Shown in pieces: positions 17,200 through 27,274 of a stretch of 33,246 bases of DNA. The stretch covers positions 1 through 33,246 of the forward strand of contig JAISXD010000011.1 of the NCBI GenBank assembly GCA_031270665.1, written 5' to 3'. The notes under the pieces were generated by a model. It was not told the origin of the DNA, did not search any database, and was given only the letters and a program-made list of their open reading frames with translations. The position numbers and the translations under genes were made by a program. The first letter of the stretch is position 1, and every line of letters starts with the position of its first letter. Origin of the DNA: Tannerellaceae bacterium. GTDB lineage: Bacteria > Bacteroidota > Bacteroidia > Bacteroidales > Tannerellaceae.

Positions 17200-18557
17200 T
17201 CCTTAATCCATCCCGGGAATTGGAAATCGCAGTTACGCCATCCCTCGCTGATACGGACATACGTCGTTTTCTGCTTTTGAGCAATCCAATTGTGGAGCAA
17301 TTCATCCTTCTTACGATTTTCAACCATTGTTTTTAATGCCTGATAATCGTCTGTCATATTGGCTTTATGCGTTTCTGTCCGCGCCTTTAATTTCACGATG
17401 GCTACCACCTCCTTTTGCTTGTTGGTTATCATGGTGAAAGGTTTGGATATTTCGCCTACCTGCATGTTATAAACAACCTTGCCCATTTCCTGCGGGAGTT
17501 CCTGCATTTCAAATTTGGGTGTGCCATAACTGCTACTTTCGTAGTTTTGATTCACCATTAAACCTTTATTATTCCGGGTATCCTTGTCATACGAAACAAA
17601 AGTAGCCGCTTCTTCAAACGTTAATTTATTCGCTTGTATATCGGTATATAGCGAGTCCAAACGGGTTGTTGCCTCTGATATCTCTTTTTCCGACACTTTA
17701 GGGCGTAATAGTATATGGCGGCAGTTTATACGGTCTCCACGTTTCTCTATTAATTGTATGATATGAAAGCCATACTCTGTTTCAACAATGTTAGAAACCC
17801 GTTTGGGGTCGTTCAGGTTAAAAGCCACATTGGCAAACTCAGGGAGCAAGTTTGTTTTACTTGTAAATCCCAATTCGCCTCCCCGCTTAGCCGATTCCAT
17901 ATCTTCGGAATAAAGGCGCGCCAGGATGGAAAATTCCATTTTCCCGCTTGTAATCTGTTCGGTAAAATCACGTAAACGGGCTTTAATGGCATCTGTCTCT
18001 TCAAAAGGTATTTTGGGTTCCATGGTTATAATCTGAACCTCTACGGTTGCCGATATAACAGGCAAACTGTCTTTGGGGATTTGGTTGTAAAACTTCCTTA
18101 CGTCAGAAGGTGTCAGTTTTATATCGCCCACTAATCCGCGTTGCATCTGTTGGATGATCTGCTGTTCGCGCACCATCTCTTTCCGTTCTTCTTTAAGCTG
18201 CGAATATTTTTTGTTGAAATATTCTTCCATCTTTTCTTTGGAGCCAAATTGATTCACCGCCCAATTCATCCATTGCTCTACACTTTGAAGCACTTGCGTT
18301 TCGCTCACATCCACACTGTCTATCTTCGCCTGGTTCAAATACAATTTCTGAATCGCTATTTGTTCCGGTATAACGCAATAAGGGTCTCCTTCCATGCGTT
18401 GGCCTTCATTTTGCATATATAAGCGTTGTGTTTCTATGTCTGAACGCAATATCGCATCATCGCCCACTACCCATACAATCTCATCGATTACATTGTCTTG
18501 GGCAATCATACAAAGCGGGCAACAAACAAGCACAAATAATACATAAATTTTTTTCAT
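17196..18557 (-). CDS. surA: SurA-like periplasmic peptidyl-prolyl isomerase
   Basis: The 453-aa protein has a signal peptide (MKKIYVLFVLVCCPLCMIAQ), a SurA N-terminal helical chaperone region, and two parvulin regions. The first contains FSILARLYSEDMESAKRGGELGF and TEYGFHIIQL; the second begins CRHILLRP and includes a degenerate copy of the same motifs. SurA escorts outer-membrane proteins through the periplasm. I chose the ATG at 18557 since it starts the signal peptide and has a GAGG sequence upstream; the longer frame to 18632 runs into the preceding gene. It is followed directly by the OstA-like gene, and both act on the outer membrane. Confidence 0.92.
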   Translation of the reverse strand: MKKIYVLFVLVCCPLCMIAQDNVIDEIVWVVGDDAILRSDIETQRLYMQNEGQRMEGDPYCVIPEQIAIQKLYLNQAKIDSVDVSETQVLQSVEQWMNWAVNQFGSKEKMEEYFNKKYSQLKEERKEMVREQQIIQQMQRGLVGDIKLTPSDVRKFYNQIPKDSLPVISATVEVQIITMEPKIPFEETDAIKARLRDFTEQITSGKMEFSILARLYSEDMESAKRGGELGFTSKTNLLPEFANVAFNLNDPKRVSNIVETEYGFHIIQLIEKRGDRINCRHILLRPKVSEKEISEATTRLDSLYTDIQANKLTFEEAATFVSYDKDTRNNKGLMVNQNYESSSYGTPKFEMQELPQEMGKVVYNMQVGEISKPFTMITNKQKEVVAIVKLKARTETHKANMTDDYQALKTMVENRKKDELLHNWIAQKQKTTYVRISEGWRNCDFQFPGWIKE

Positions 18558-18567
18558 CACATTTACC

Positions 18568-19440
18568 TCATTCATTATTAATTTCTTGTGATTCTTTTCC
18601 AAAAACGACGTCTCCCCCTTTAATGGCATCATTATACAATTCGTTTTCGAAGTTCCTCAAAAATTCCATTTTCCGTTGGTTGATCAACATCTCTATAATT
18701 TGCGCTTCTGCATACTCATAAGGCGCCACCTTACCAACAGGAATATACTCTTTAATATTTAACAAATAACAAAAACTGCTATCAGTTACTTCTACCGTTT
18801 TATTATTCTTTAGAAACTGGCTGGTATTTGATATACGGACAGGGATATTACTCATCACCTCGTCGAAATCAATCCACCTGTCGTAAAAATAATCATAAAT
18901 AGTAGCATTCTGTATGCTATACTTCTCTATTTTCTCCAACGACTCTGCCGAACTCGATTTGTACCAGTTTTTTACATCTGATAAACTGGGCGCGTCAACC
19001 GGTATTTTAAGAAACAACCCTTTTATTAAGCTTTTATCTAAGACAAACTTATCCTGATTTTCGTCATAATAATTGAGTTTATCGCTTTCTCTTATATTAG
19101 CGGAAAGCCTCTCCCATATCAGTTTTTCCTGATAACGGTACCGATAAAGCGAATAACGGTAATCATCCACTAATTTCTCTATCTCTTCTTTCTCATTCCC
19201 TAAATTACGTAAGGCCACATTATATACCAAAGCGTCCTTGATCCATTTCTTTACGTAATTTTCAGCGAGAAGCAAACTATCGGTGGAAGACGTCCCCCGG
19301 GGAATTAATGATGATATTTCAGTACGGTAAAGAACCCGGTCTTTCACTGACACTATAATATCGGTGTTGTCAACTGTTCGTGTGTTCCTGCACGAACAAT
19401 ACAAAAATAGGAATATAAAAAAGATGAAGCTGGTTCTCAT
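18568..19440 (-). CDS. SurA N-domain-like lipoprotein
   Basis: The 290-aa protein has a lipoprotein signal whose lipobox reads LYCSC, with lipidation likely at the second Cys (residue 17). The body is helical and charged and resembles the SurA/PpiC N-terminal chaperone region (DRVLYRTEISSLIP, WIKDALVYNVALRNLG). A clear parvulin isomerase domain with its GYHxxK-type motif is missing. It sits between two parvulin-bearing genes, 11 bp before surA. A chaperone partner in the outer-membrane protein folding pathway is a reasonable inference. Confidence 0.75.
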   Translation of the reverse strand: MRTSFIFFIFLFLYCSCRNTRTVDNTDIIVSVKDRVLYRTEISSLIPRGTSSTDSLLLAENYVKKWIKDALVYNVALRNLGNEKEEIEKLVDDYRYSLYRYRYQEKLIWERLSANIRESDKLNYYDENQDKFVLDKSLIKGLFLKIPVDAPSLSDVKNWYKSSSAESLEKIEKYSIQNATIYDYFYDRWIDFDEVMSNIPVRISNTSQFLKNNKTVEVTDSSFCYLLNIKEYIPVGKVAPYEYAEAQIIEMLINQRKMEFLRNFENELYNDAIKGGDVVFGKESQEINNE

Positions 19441-19449
19441 CCTTACTTC

Positions 19450-21054
19450 TTAATTATTTTTTAGCTTTTTCAACAATTTCCGGTTTATTTTCACAGGATA
19501 CTTTTCGTTTAGTTCCTTGATCCAATTTTTTTCTAAGGTTGCTTGTTCTTCAACAGGATGGCTCCAAACCTTTAGATTGCTAATTTCAAACAATAACATT
19601 CCATCCCGGTATTCCTGAATCAAATAAGGGATTTCAGGATGTTTTACTTCCATATTCTTCTTTTCCAATGTTGTTACGATATCCCTGACAAAAAGGGCGT
19701 ATACCTCTTTCATAAAATCACTGGCATAAGGCTTTGTCGAATAGGGAAAACGATTCATGTAATAGGCAAACTCTGCCTGAGGAAAATCTATTCCATTAAT
19801 AATGGCTAATGTTTGCTTCATATCCACTGCTTTATCAAAAAACTCGTTACTACCCGGAAAATAGTCTTCCGCCAGTTTCTCCAATTCGGTATAGGCTTCC
19901 GGATAAAACGTATACCTATATTCTTTTTTTAAACGCTCGTCAAAGGCGCTGAATAAATCAAAGTTACGGTCGTCGCGCTGTATAGTTGCCCGCATCTCCT
20001 CCTTTTCATCTTCAAACGATGGATTGGGAATTATTTCTGTTAATTTGAACAGGTGCCAACCATGTTCCGTCAGATAAGGTTTCGACACTTCGCCCGGGGT
20101 TGATAAAGAATAAACGATTTCTTCCAGAGGCTTTGTTAATTCTCCGGGTTTTACGGGAGGTAATACGCCATCGCGATTACTTTTATCGGAAGAGTATCTT
20201 TGGGCTAATAATGAGAAGTCTTCTCCGGCTAATGCTTTTTGGTATACCTCTTCTGCCAATTTCCCTGTTTCTTCTTTTGTACGGGGCGTCGAATCATTTT
20301 CAAAAGCAAGGCCAAGATAAAGCACACGGCGTACTTCCGGGTATTTTTTCCTGTCTTTTATTTTAATCAGATGATAACCTTCTGCCGAACGTATGGGTAA
20401 AGACACTTCGCCTACCTTCATTGAATAGGCTTTATCTTCAAAAACTTTTGATTTCTGAAATATCCGAAAACAGGGTATATCTTCATAAATTACCTGAGAA
20501 CAAACGTTCGTTGTATCGTTGTTATTACGGCAATTCCGGTATTCTTCATACAGTCCTTTTCCAAGCCGGTCAAAATCTTCGCCGTTTTTAATCCGTTCAT
20601 AAATCCGCATGGCTTGTTTATAAGGTTCAACGGTATCTTTTGCCAGGTATTGGGGGAGAGGAACCGGAATTACGATTTGGCTTAACGTTATATATTCTTC
20701 CGCTCTGTCGTATAAAACACGGATTACCTCTTCCTCTCCTTTGTTATCAAATAAATAACTCGTTCTTAGTTGAGCTTCGTAACCGGATAATTCAGTAATG
20801 AATGGCCCTGATTTATCAATATCCAAACGCTCGGCTTCGGCTACTTTCAGTTTAAAGTTTTTAAACAACTCAATATATTCTTTCAATGCTTTCTCATTAG
20901 AGAAGTCAACTTCATTATTCTTCTTAGCTATAAATTCAAACTCTGCGAGTGAGACTTGTTTACCTGCAACTGTCATGATAACAGAATCTTCAGGTAATTG
21001 AGCCTTTACTGCAAGACAAACGAAAACGAATAATAAAATCAGTATCTTCTTCAT
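19450..21054 (-). CDS. Periplasmic parvulin-type peptidyl-prolyl isomerase
   Basis: The 534-aa protein carries a signal peptide (MKKILILLFVFVCLAVKA) and two parvulin domains. The first spans about residues 125-235, with SAEGYHLIKIKDRK. The second spans about 240-345, with EDFSLLAQRYSSDKSNRDG and TEHGWHLFKL. A long helical C-terminal region of unknown role follows. It resembles the PpiD/SurA-type foldases of Bacteroidota. It is the first gene of the operon that continues into the SurA-like lipoprotein, surA, the OstA-like gene, a tail-anchored protein and mutL. An alternative ATG 18 bp upstream (21072) would lengthen the signal peptide by six residues; I cannot decide between them. Confidence 0.88.
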   Translation of the reverse strand: MKKILILLFVFVCLAVKAQLPEDSVIMTVAGKQVSLAEFEFIAKKNNEVDFSNEKALKEYIELFKNFKLKVAEAERLDIDKSGPFITELSGYEAQLRTSYLFDNKGEEEVIRVLYDRAEEYITLSQIVIPVPLPQYLAKDTVEPYKQAMRIYERIKNGEDFDRLGKGLYEEYRNCRNNNDTTNVCSQVIYEDIPCFRIFQKSKVFEDKAYSMKVGEVSLPIRSAEGYHLIKIKDRKKYPEVRRVLYLGLAFENDSTPRTKEETGKLAEEVYQKALAGEDFSLLAQRYSSDKSNRDGVLPPVKPGELTKPLEEIVYSLSTPGEVSKPYLTEHGWHLFKLTEIIPNPSFEDEKEEMRATIQRDDRNFDLFSAFDERLKKEYRYTFYPEAYTELEKLAEDYFPGSNEFFDKAVDMKQTLAIINGIDFPQAEFAYYMNRFPYSTKPYASDFMKEVYALFVRDIVTTLEKKNMEVKHPEIPYLIQEYRDGMLLFEISNLKVWSHPVEEQATLEKNWIKELNEKYPVKINRKLLKKLKNN

Positions 21055-21209
21055 CAAAAAATGTTTTTCCATATCACATAATTACATTACAAAACATCCT
21101 TACAAACGAAATGCTCCTTAAAAAAGTATATCGGGCCTATCTATTTCATTTTTTTTAATAATGTAATGTTGCGATTTACTGATAAAACAGATCATTTATA
21201 AACGATTGG

Positions 21210-23390
21210 TTAGTTGGCCATTTCTGAAAGGAACTTGATACGAACCAAGCGTATTTCCTCTTCGGTATAATCACTGCCCAGTTCTTCTATCGCCTCTTCC
21301 AGATCATCCGTTTCGGAATCTTTAAAATACTCATAGATGTCTTCAATATGGTCTTCATCCATGATGTCGTTCAGGAAATAGTCTATATTTATACGTGTGC
21401 CGGAATAAACAATCGCTTCAATTTCATCCAGCAATTCTGTAAATTCCAACCCTTTTGTCAGCGCAATATCATCCAAGGCGACTTTTCTGTCGATGCTCTG
21501 GACAATCCAGACTTTGAGTTTGGATTTATTGGCAACTGTCCGGACACGTAAATCTTCGGGACGCTCTATTTCATTTTCTTCCACATGTTTACGGATGAGT
21601 GTAATAAACTCTTCTCCGTATCGTTTGGCTTTTCCGGCTCCTACACCCGGTATATTTTGCAGTTCCTCTAACGTAACAGGATAGGTTGTTGCCATCGCTT
21701 CTAAAGAAGGATCCTGGAAAATAACGAACGGTGGCACTTCCAGCCGTTTGGAAAGCTTCTTGCGAAGGTCTTTCATCATAGAATAAAGGATAGGGTCTAC
21801 GGCGCACGTAGCTCCTCCGCGTACAGGCACATCTTCTTCTTCTTCTTCAAATTCATTATCTTTAATAATTTTGAATGATTCGGGTTTGTTCATGAATGCC
21901 TTCCCCTTTTCGGTTATCTTTAACAAACCATAATTTTCAATATCTTTCGTCAGGTAACCTGCAATGAGGGCTTGTCTTACCACTGCATTCCAGGTCTTTT
22001 CATCTTCGTCCTGACCCGATCCGAAAACTTCCAGCTCATTGTGTTTATACGATTGGATTTCGGACGTTTCGTTACCCAATAAAATATTAATTATGTACTC
22101 TGTTTTAAATTTTTCTTTTAGCGTGCTTATCACTTCAAGTACCGCACTCAACAAATCTTTTGCTTCCACTTGCTTTTTAGGATTCAAACAATTATCACAA
22201 TTTCCACAGTTATCTTCAGTAAATTCTTCTCCAAAATAGTGTAACAACACTTTTCTCCGGCACATGGCCGTTTCGGCATAGGCGGCTGTTTCGAGAAGTA
22301 GTTGCTTGCCGATTTCCTGTTCGGCAACAGGTTTTCCCTGCATAAATTTTTCCAGTTTCTGAAGGTCTTTGTATGCATAGAAAGCTATGCATTGCCCCTC
22401 TCCGCCATCACGTCCGGAGCGTCCCGTTTCCTGGTAGTAGCCTTCGAGGCTTTTCGGTATGTCGTAATGGATGACATAACGTACGTCTGGCTTGTCAATG
22501 CCCATGCCAAAAGCAATTGTCGCAACAATCACATCAGCTTCTTCCATAAGAAAAGCGTCTTGATTGGCCGTGCGCTGCTGAGACTCCATCCCGGCATGGT
22601 AGGATAATGCTTTTATCCCGTTTGCTTTCAATATGTCGGCAAACTCTTCTACTTTCTTCCGGCTTAAACAATAAACGATGCCCGACTTGCCTTCCTTCGA
22701 CTTGATATACTTTATAATCTCTCTGTCTACGTCGTTTCCTTTCTGGCGTATTTCATAATAGAGGTTCTGGCGATTGAAGGATGATTTAAATACCGTTGCA
22801 TCAATCATTCCAAGATTCTTCTGGATATCATGTTGCACCTTTGGAGTTGCCGTAGCTGTCAGGGCTATCAGGGATCGTTTGCCTATTTCATTTATTATCG
22901 GGCGGATACGGCGGTATTCCGGGCGGAAATCATGCCCCCATTCCGAAATACAATGCGCTTCATCCACGGCATAAAACGAAATCTGTATCTGGCGTAAGAA
23001 ATCAGTGTTTTCTTCTTTCGTGAGCGATTCGGGCGCTACATATAAAAGTTTTGTCCGTCCGCTTAAAAGATCTTCTTTTACCTGGTCTATCGCCGATTTA
23101 TTCAAGGAAGAATTTAAAAAATGCGCAATACCATCCTCTTCACTGAAATTTCTCATAGCATCGACCTGGTTCTTCATCAAAGCAATTAATGGAGAAATGA
23201 CAATGGCCGTCCCTTCCATCAAAAGCGAAGGTAATTGATAGCACAAAGACTTTCCTCCTCCTGTAGGCATCAACACAAAAGTATCATTTCCGGCTAATAC
23301 GTTTTCAATAATGGCCTTTTGCGTTCCTTTAAAGGTGTCAAACCCAAAGTGTAGTTTCAGTTTTTCAGTTAGATAATCCTTTTTTACCAT
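21210..23390 (-). CDS. recQ: ATP-dependent DNA helicase RecQ
   Basis: The 726-aa protein is a full RecQ: Walker A MPTGGGKS (residues 41-48), Walker B DEAH (143-146) with HCISEWGHDFRPEY, and motif VI QETGRSGRDG. The RQC zinc site has four Cys in CRRKVLLHYF through CGNCDNC, and an HRDC domain contains LEELQNIPGVGAGKAKRYG. RecQ unwinds 3'-5' at forks and recombination intermediates. It has about 100 C-terminal residues beyond HRDC, acidic and helical, which makes it longer than the 610-aa E. coli enzyme, as is usual in Bacteroidales. It lies 27 bp after clpX and is probably read from the clpP promoter. Confidence 0.96.
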   Translation of the reverse strand: MVKKDYLTEKLKLHFGFDTFKGTQKAIIENVLAGNDTFVLMPTGGGKSLCYQLPSLLMEGTAIVISPLIALMKNQVDAMRNFSEEDGIAHFLNSSLNKSAIDQVKEDLLSGRTKLLYVAPESLTKEENTDFLRQIQISFYAVDEAHCISEWGHDFRPEYRRIRPIINEIGKRSLIALTATATPKVQHDIQKNLGMIDATVFKSSFNRQNLYYEIRQKGNDVDREIIKYIKSKEGKSGIVYCLSRKKVEEFADILKANGIKALSYHAGMESQQRTANQDAFLMEEADVIVATIAFGMGIDKPDVRYVIHYDIPKSLEGYYQETGRSGRDGGEGQCIAFYAYKDLQKLEKFMQGKPVAEQEIGKQLLLETAAYAETAMCRRKVLLHYFGEEFTEDNCGNCDNCLNPKKQVEAKDLLSAVLEVISTLKEKFKTEYIINILLGNETSEIQSYKHNELEVFGSGQDEDEKTWNAVVRQALIAGYLTKDIENYGLLKITEKGKAFMNKPESFKIIKDNEFEEEEEDVPVRGGATCAVDPILYSMMKDLRKKLSKRLEVPPFVIFQDPSLEAMATTYPVTLEELQNIPGVGAGKAKRYGEEFITLIRKHVEENEIERPEDLRVRTVANKSKLKVWIVQSIDRKVALDDIALTKGLEFTELLDEIEAIVYSGTRINIDYFLNDIMDEDHIEDIYEYFKDSETDDLEEAIEELGSDYTEEEIRLVRIKFLSEMAN

Positions 23391-23417
23391 AGTTAAAAAA
23401 ATAGACTGTATTAAACG

Positions 23418-24647
23418 CTATGCAATTAACAAACGGTTTCTGTCTGATTTTTCAAATTTATCCTGTGCATAGGCCGGCGTAACATGGAGTGTCTTTTTAT
23501 TCTGTGAAGGCATACTATACATGGCTTCCATCATAATAGCTTCCACAATGGAACGTAAACCGCGAGCCCCCAGTTTAAATTCCAACGCTTTGTCTACAAT
23601 AAATTCAAATACGCCTTCATCAAACGTCAATTTAATCCCATCCATTTCAAACAATTTTACATATTGTTTGATTATTGAATTTCTCGGTTCGGTCAGGATA
23701 TTCCGGAGCGTTTGCCTGTCCAAAGGGTTCAAATAGGTAAGAATCGGAAGACGCCCTATAATTTCCGGTATCAACCCAAAAGCTTTCAAATCGGTAGGCG
23801 TAATGTATTGCAATAAATTATTTCTGTCTACTAAGGTCGATTCTTTACTGGCAGCATAACCTACCATGCGCGTATTTAAGCGCTGGGCGATTTTCTTTTC
23901 TATCCCGTCGAACGCCCCTCCGCAGATAAACAATATATTTTTAGTATCTACGGCAATCATCTTTTGTTCGGGATGTTTACGCCCTCCCTGGGGAGGTACG
24001 TTCACAATTGAACCTTCCAACAATTTCAGCAAGCCCTGTTGTACTCCCTCTCCGCTTACGTCGCGGGTAATAGACGGATTATCGCTTTTACGTGCGATTT
24101 TATCTATCTCATCAATAAATACAATGCCACGCTGGGCGGCGCCCACATCATAATCCGCCGCCTGTAGCAAGCGCGTGAGGATACTTTCTATATCTTCTCC
24201 CACATATCCCGCTTCCGTCAATACCGTAGCGTCTACGATAGAGAACGGCACCTTTATCAGTTTGGCAATCGTACGCGCCAATAACGTTTTACCTGTCCCG
24301 GTAGCCCCTACCATGATGATATTCGATTTTTCAATCTCCACATCGTCTGTTGTTATCTTCTGCAGCAAACGTTTGTAATGGTTGTAAACAGATACGGAAA
24401 GATAGCGTTTGGCGTCATCCTGCCCGATTACGTATTGATCTAAAAAAGCTTTTATATCTTCCGGCTTGGGAAGCTCCTTTTGGTTTAATCCGAAAGAACT
24501 TCTGTGAGCCGGCATCTGTTCTTGCACTATTTCATACGCTTGCTGTACGCAATCATCACAGATAGCGCCCGAAATACCGTTTATAAGCATATTAACATCG
24601 CGGCTGCTTCTTCCGCAGAAAGTACATGTCTCACCTGATTTTGCCAT
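23418..24647 (-). CDS. clpX: ClpXP protease ATPase subunit ClpX
   Basis: The 409-aa unfoldase has an N-terminal C4 zinc-binding domain (Cys8, Cys11, Cys30, Cys33), Walker A GATGTGKT (114-121), pore loop GYVG (147-150), Walker B VFIDEID (176-182) and the sensor-2 LGARGLRSI. The ClpP-docking loop, IGF in E. coli, reads VGY here (262-264), a conservative variant expected for this phylum. ClpX unfolds tagged proteins and feeds them to ClpP. It is 25 bp downstream of clpP, with which it is surely cotranscribed. Confidence 0.97.
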   Translation of the reverse strand: MAKSGETCTFCGRSSRDVNMLINGISGAICDDCVQQAYEIVQEQMPAHRSSFGLNQKELPKPEDIKAFLDQYVIGQDDAKRYLSVSVYNHYKRLLQKITTDDVEIEKSNIIMVGATGTGKTLLARTIAKLIKVPFSIVDATVLTEAGYVGEDIESILTRLLQAADYDVGAAQRGIVFIDEIDKIARKSDNPSITRDVSGEGVQQGLLKLLEGSIVNVPPQGGRKHPEQKMIAVDTKNILFICGGAFDGIEKKIAQRLNTRMVGYAASKESTLVDRNNLLQYITPTDLKAFGLIPEIIGRLPILTYLNPLDRQTLRNILTEPRNSIIKQYVKLFEMDGIKLTFDEGVFEFIVDKALEFKLGARGLRSIVEAIMMEAMYSMPSQNKKTLHVTPAYAQDKFEKSDRNRLLIA

Positions 24648-24672
24648 ACGAAAACCTAATTCGTTCCTGTTT

Positions 24673-25335
24673 TTATTTACGTGTTAATACGTCGTCAATC
24701 ATGCCGTATTCTTTTGCTTCTGTAGAATCTAACCAATAATCGCGGTCTCCGTCTTTCTCAACTTTGTCGTAGGGTTGCCCGGAATGGTTTGCAATGATTG
24801 TATAAAGTTCTTTTTTTACTTTAAGTACTTCACGTACTGCAATCTCCATGTCTGAAGCTTGCCCTTGCGTCCCACTCATCGGTTGATGGATCATGACGCG
24901 TGAATGAGGCAATGCAAAACGTTTTCCCTTTGCGCCGGCCACCAGCAGCACAGAAGCCATAGAGGCCGCTATACCGGTGCAGATAGTAGATATGTCCGAG
25001 CCGATGAACTGCATGGTATCATAAATGCCATAGCCGGCATAGACAGACCCTCCGGGAGAATTTATATAGATAGAGATATCTTTTCCCGGATCGTTGGAGT
25101 CTAAGTATAACAATTGCGCTTGGATTACATTGGCGGTATAGTCATTTACCTGCGTCCCCAGGAAAATGATACGGTCCATCATCAATCGTGAAAATACATC
25201 CATTTGGGCTACATTCAGTTGGCGTTCTTCAATAATTGTTGGAGAAATATAATCGCTCGTTATATTTATGTAGCTGTCTAATGCATTGCTGTTCATTTTT
25301 AAATGCTTTGTAGCATATTTTCTAAAATCTTCCAT
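24673..25335 (-). CDS. clpP: ATP-dependent Clp protease proteolytic subunit
   Basis: The 220-aa serine protease has an intact triad: Ser125 in GIAASMAS, His150 in MIHQPMSG, and Asp199 in DRDYW. The INSPGGSV substrate-binding strand is also present. About 25-30 N-terminal residues precede the conserved core and may include a processed propeptide. ClpP forms the double-ring chamber that degrades proteins delivered by ClpX, encoded next. A promoter lies upstream in the tig-clpP gap. Confidence 0.97.
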   Translation of the reverse strand: MEDFRKYATKHLKMNSNALDSYINITSDYISPTIIEERQLNVAQMDVFSRLMMDRIIFLGTQVNDYTANVIQAQLLYLDSNDPGKDISIYINSPGGSVYAGYGIYDTMQFIGSDISTICTGIAASMASVLLVAGAKGKRFALPHSRVMIHQPMSGTQGQASDMEIAVREVLKVKKELYTIIANHSGQPYDKVEKDGDRDYWLDSTEAKEYGMIDDVLTRK

Positions 25336-25420
25336 TACCTAAGCTTAAAAATCTTAATTAGTATTCTGTATTATAAAGACATAAAGAAGGGATTCCCCTC
25401 CTTTACATAAAACCGGATAA

Positions 25421-25452
25421 CAAAGTTATAAATAAATTTCTGAAAGAAACAA
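25421..25452 (-). promoter_or_regulatory. Promoter for clpP-clpX-recQ
   Basis: Read on the minus strand, TAACTTTG (25421-25428) matches the TAnnTTTG -7 box and a TTG (25450-25452) lies 21 nt upstream. The implied start gives a leader of about 75 nt before the clpP ATG at 25335. This shows the Clp genes need not depend on tig transcription. Confidence 0.6.
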
Positions 25453-25524
25453 TTAATTTGTAATCCGCAGGTACTTTTTTTGGATAGAACCCCTCTTCTG
25501 CCGGTATACCGCTTTTTATTGAGG

Positions 25525-26904
25525 TTATTTATTGTTTTCTTCTTCAAATCGTTTATTGAGATCGTCGGCAGAAACTTCTGTCATATCCAAATCGGCTTCA
25601 TCTTTCAGCCAAGCCGTCAATTTGTCGTCAAGGGCATGGTCTGTTATGTTCTGGAGTATCTGTTTGTCTTTTAACATCTCTTTCGCATAGCCGTTTAACG
25701 ATTCTGCAGGAACGGAATGCATACCATAATACTGAGCTAATTGTGATTGGGCAAGGCGCCTTGCCAGTTGCAGGATGTCTTCGTCCGTAACCTTGATATC
25801 GTTCTTTTTTACGAGGTCTTTTTTTATCAGTTGGAATTTCAAGTCTTCAATAATCTGAGGATACTCTTCTTCCAGCTTTTCCGCTGTTCTGTTTTCTCCC
25901 GAAGCCATTAACTGGCGTTTCAGTATATCATCGGCAAAGTTCATGCTTCCGGCCTTTTCCAGTAATAATTTACGGGCGTCCTGAAAGAATTTGGCGTCAC
26001 TTTGCGGAGTAAATTGCCTGCGGATGGATTCTTTCAGTTTATTTCTGAATTCTTCTTCGCTCGTCACGTTTCCTTCTCCAACTATTTTGTCGAAAAATTC
26101 CTGGTTCATTTCTGCTTTCCGATGATGAGTGATTTCACTGATTTCAAAAGTAAAATCATTTACAATATTGCCGGCTTCCGATTTATCTGTTTTCAGGAAA
26201 GAAGCGATTTCCGCTACGGCCCCGTCATACGCTTTAGCAGGATTGAAGGTGACCACACTGTTTTTTCCGGATCCGATAAATTTATTCCTTTCCTCTTCAT
26301 TCTTTATATACAGAGGCATCAAAACGGCGTCTTCCACTATCATGCCGCCTTCTTTGGGCAATCCGTCGTCTCCCAATTCCGTGACAACGCCTTTTATCAA
26401 GTCCTTTTCTTCTACCGTTTCAGACGTATCGTCTATTGTTCCATAACTTTCACGGAAAGACTCTATTTGCTTTTCAAGCATTTCATCATCTACCGTTACC
26501 TGATAATACGGCAGCTTATCTTCCTTATTCCAGGCAATATTTATTTCAGGCGCCAGGGCAATGTCAAAATAAAATTCAAAATCCTCCCGGGTCTCAAAAT
26601 CTATTTCAAACTGTTCTGTTTCACTGGGTAACGGTTCGCCTAAAATATTCACGTCATTCTGGCGTATGTAGTTGACGATACTTTCAGGAACGATTTTATT
26701 TACTTCATCGGCCGCTACGGCTTTTCCGTACATTCTCCTGATCATTCCCATTGGCGCCATTCCTTTACGGAAACCGTGAACATCCGCTTTTTGCCGGTAA
26801 CTGCGTAAACCCTTCTCTACCTGATCTGCATAATCAGCCTTTACCACTTCTATTTTCAGAACGCCACTTACGGCATCATCATTGCGTTTGAGTGAAATAT
26901 TCAT
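25525..26904 (-). CDS. tig: Trigger factor
   Basis: The 459-aa ribosome-associated chaperone has the ribosome-docking signature GFRKG (residues 44-48) in VHGFRKGMAP within the N-terminal domain. The central domain, in the position of the FKBP-type isomerase, is strongly diverged (residues about 150-240), with no recognisable FKBP active-site string. The C-terminal helical arms contain the QLAQYYG segment. It binds nascent chains at the exit tunnel. The order tig-clpP-clpX is conserved in most bacteria. A good promoter is visible 44 bp upstream. Confidence 0.94.
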   Translation of the reverse strand: MNISLKRNDDAVSGVLKIEVVKADYADQVEKGLRSYRQKADVHGFRKGMAPMGMIRRMYGKAVAADEVNKIVPESIVNYIRQNDVNILGEPLPSETEQFEIDFETREDFEFYFDIALAPEINIAWNKEDKLPYYQVTVDDEMLEKQIESFRESYGTIDDTSETVEEKDLIKGVVTELGDDGLPKEGGMIVEDAVLMPLYIKNEEERNKFIGSGKNSVVTFNPAKAYDGAVAEIASFLKTDKSEAGNIVNDFTFEISEITHHRKAEMNQEFFDKIVGEGNVTSEEEFRNKLKESIRRQFTPQSDAKFFQDARKLLLEKAGSMNFADDILKRQLMASGENRTAEKLEEEYPQIIEDLKFQLIKKDLVKKNDIKVTDEDILQLARRLAQSQLAQYYGMHSVPAESLNGYAKEMLKDKQILQNITDHALDDKLTAWLKDEADLDMTEVSADDLNKRFEEENNK

Positions 26905-26947
26905 TCCTGATGATTTATTAAATTGTTAGAATATCGATTTTTAGGCT

Positions 26948-26980
26948 GCAAAATTAGCTTTAATCTTTTAATCTCACAAA
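26948..26980 (-). promoter_or_regulatory. Promoter for tig
   Basis: On the minus strand TAATTTTGC (26948-26956) is a full match to TAnnTTTGC, and TTTG (26977-26980) lies exactly 20 nt upstream. This is the best Bacteroidota housekeeping promoter in the window. Transcription would start near 26940, giving a leader of about 35 nt. Confidence 0.8.
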
Positions 26981-27274
26981 TTGTATAGTTAAATAACCGG
27001 GGCAAACCTTACGAAAATGTTAACATTGCGTCGTGAAATCAATGCAGAGGAATATTTATCAGCCGTAAAAGATATTCGGATAGATTCTACTTTAACACAG
27101 ATTAAAAAGGAAAGATATGAAGAATAAAAGAGACAGGGTTATTCATACCGTTATTCCAATCAGTGGAAGAAGTTATCGGATTTTAATGATCAACCCTGGA
27201 GTATACAAAAACTTTATTTTTTCTTCGTTTTCAGTCACATCTCTCATAAAATTCTTATATTCCGATAGATAGGC

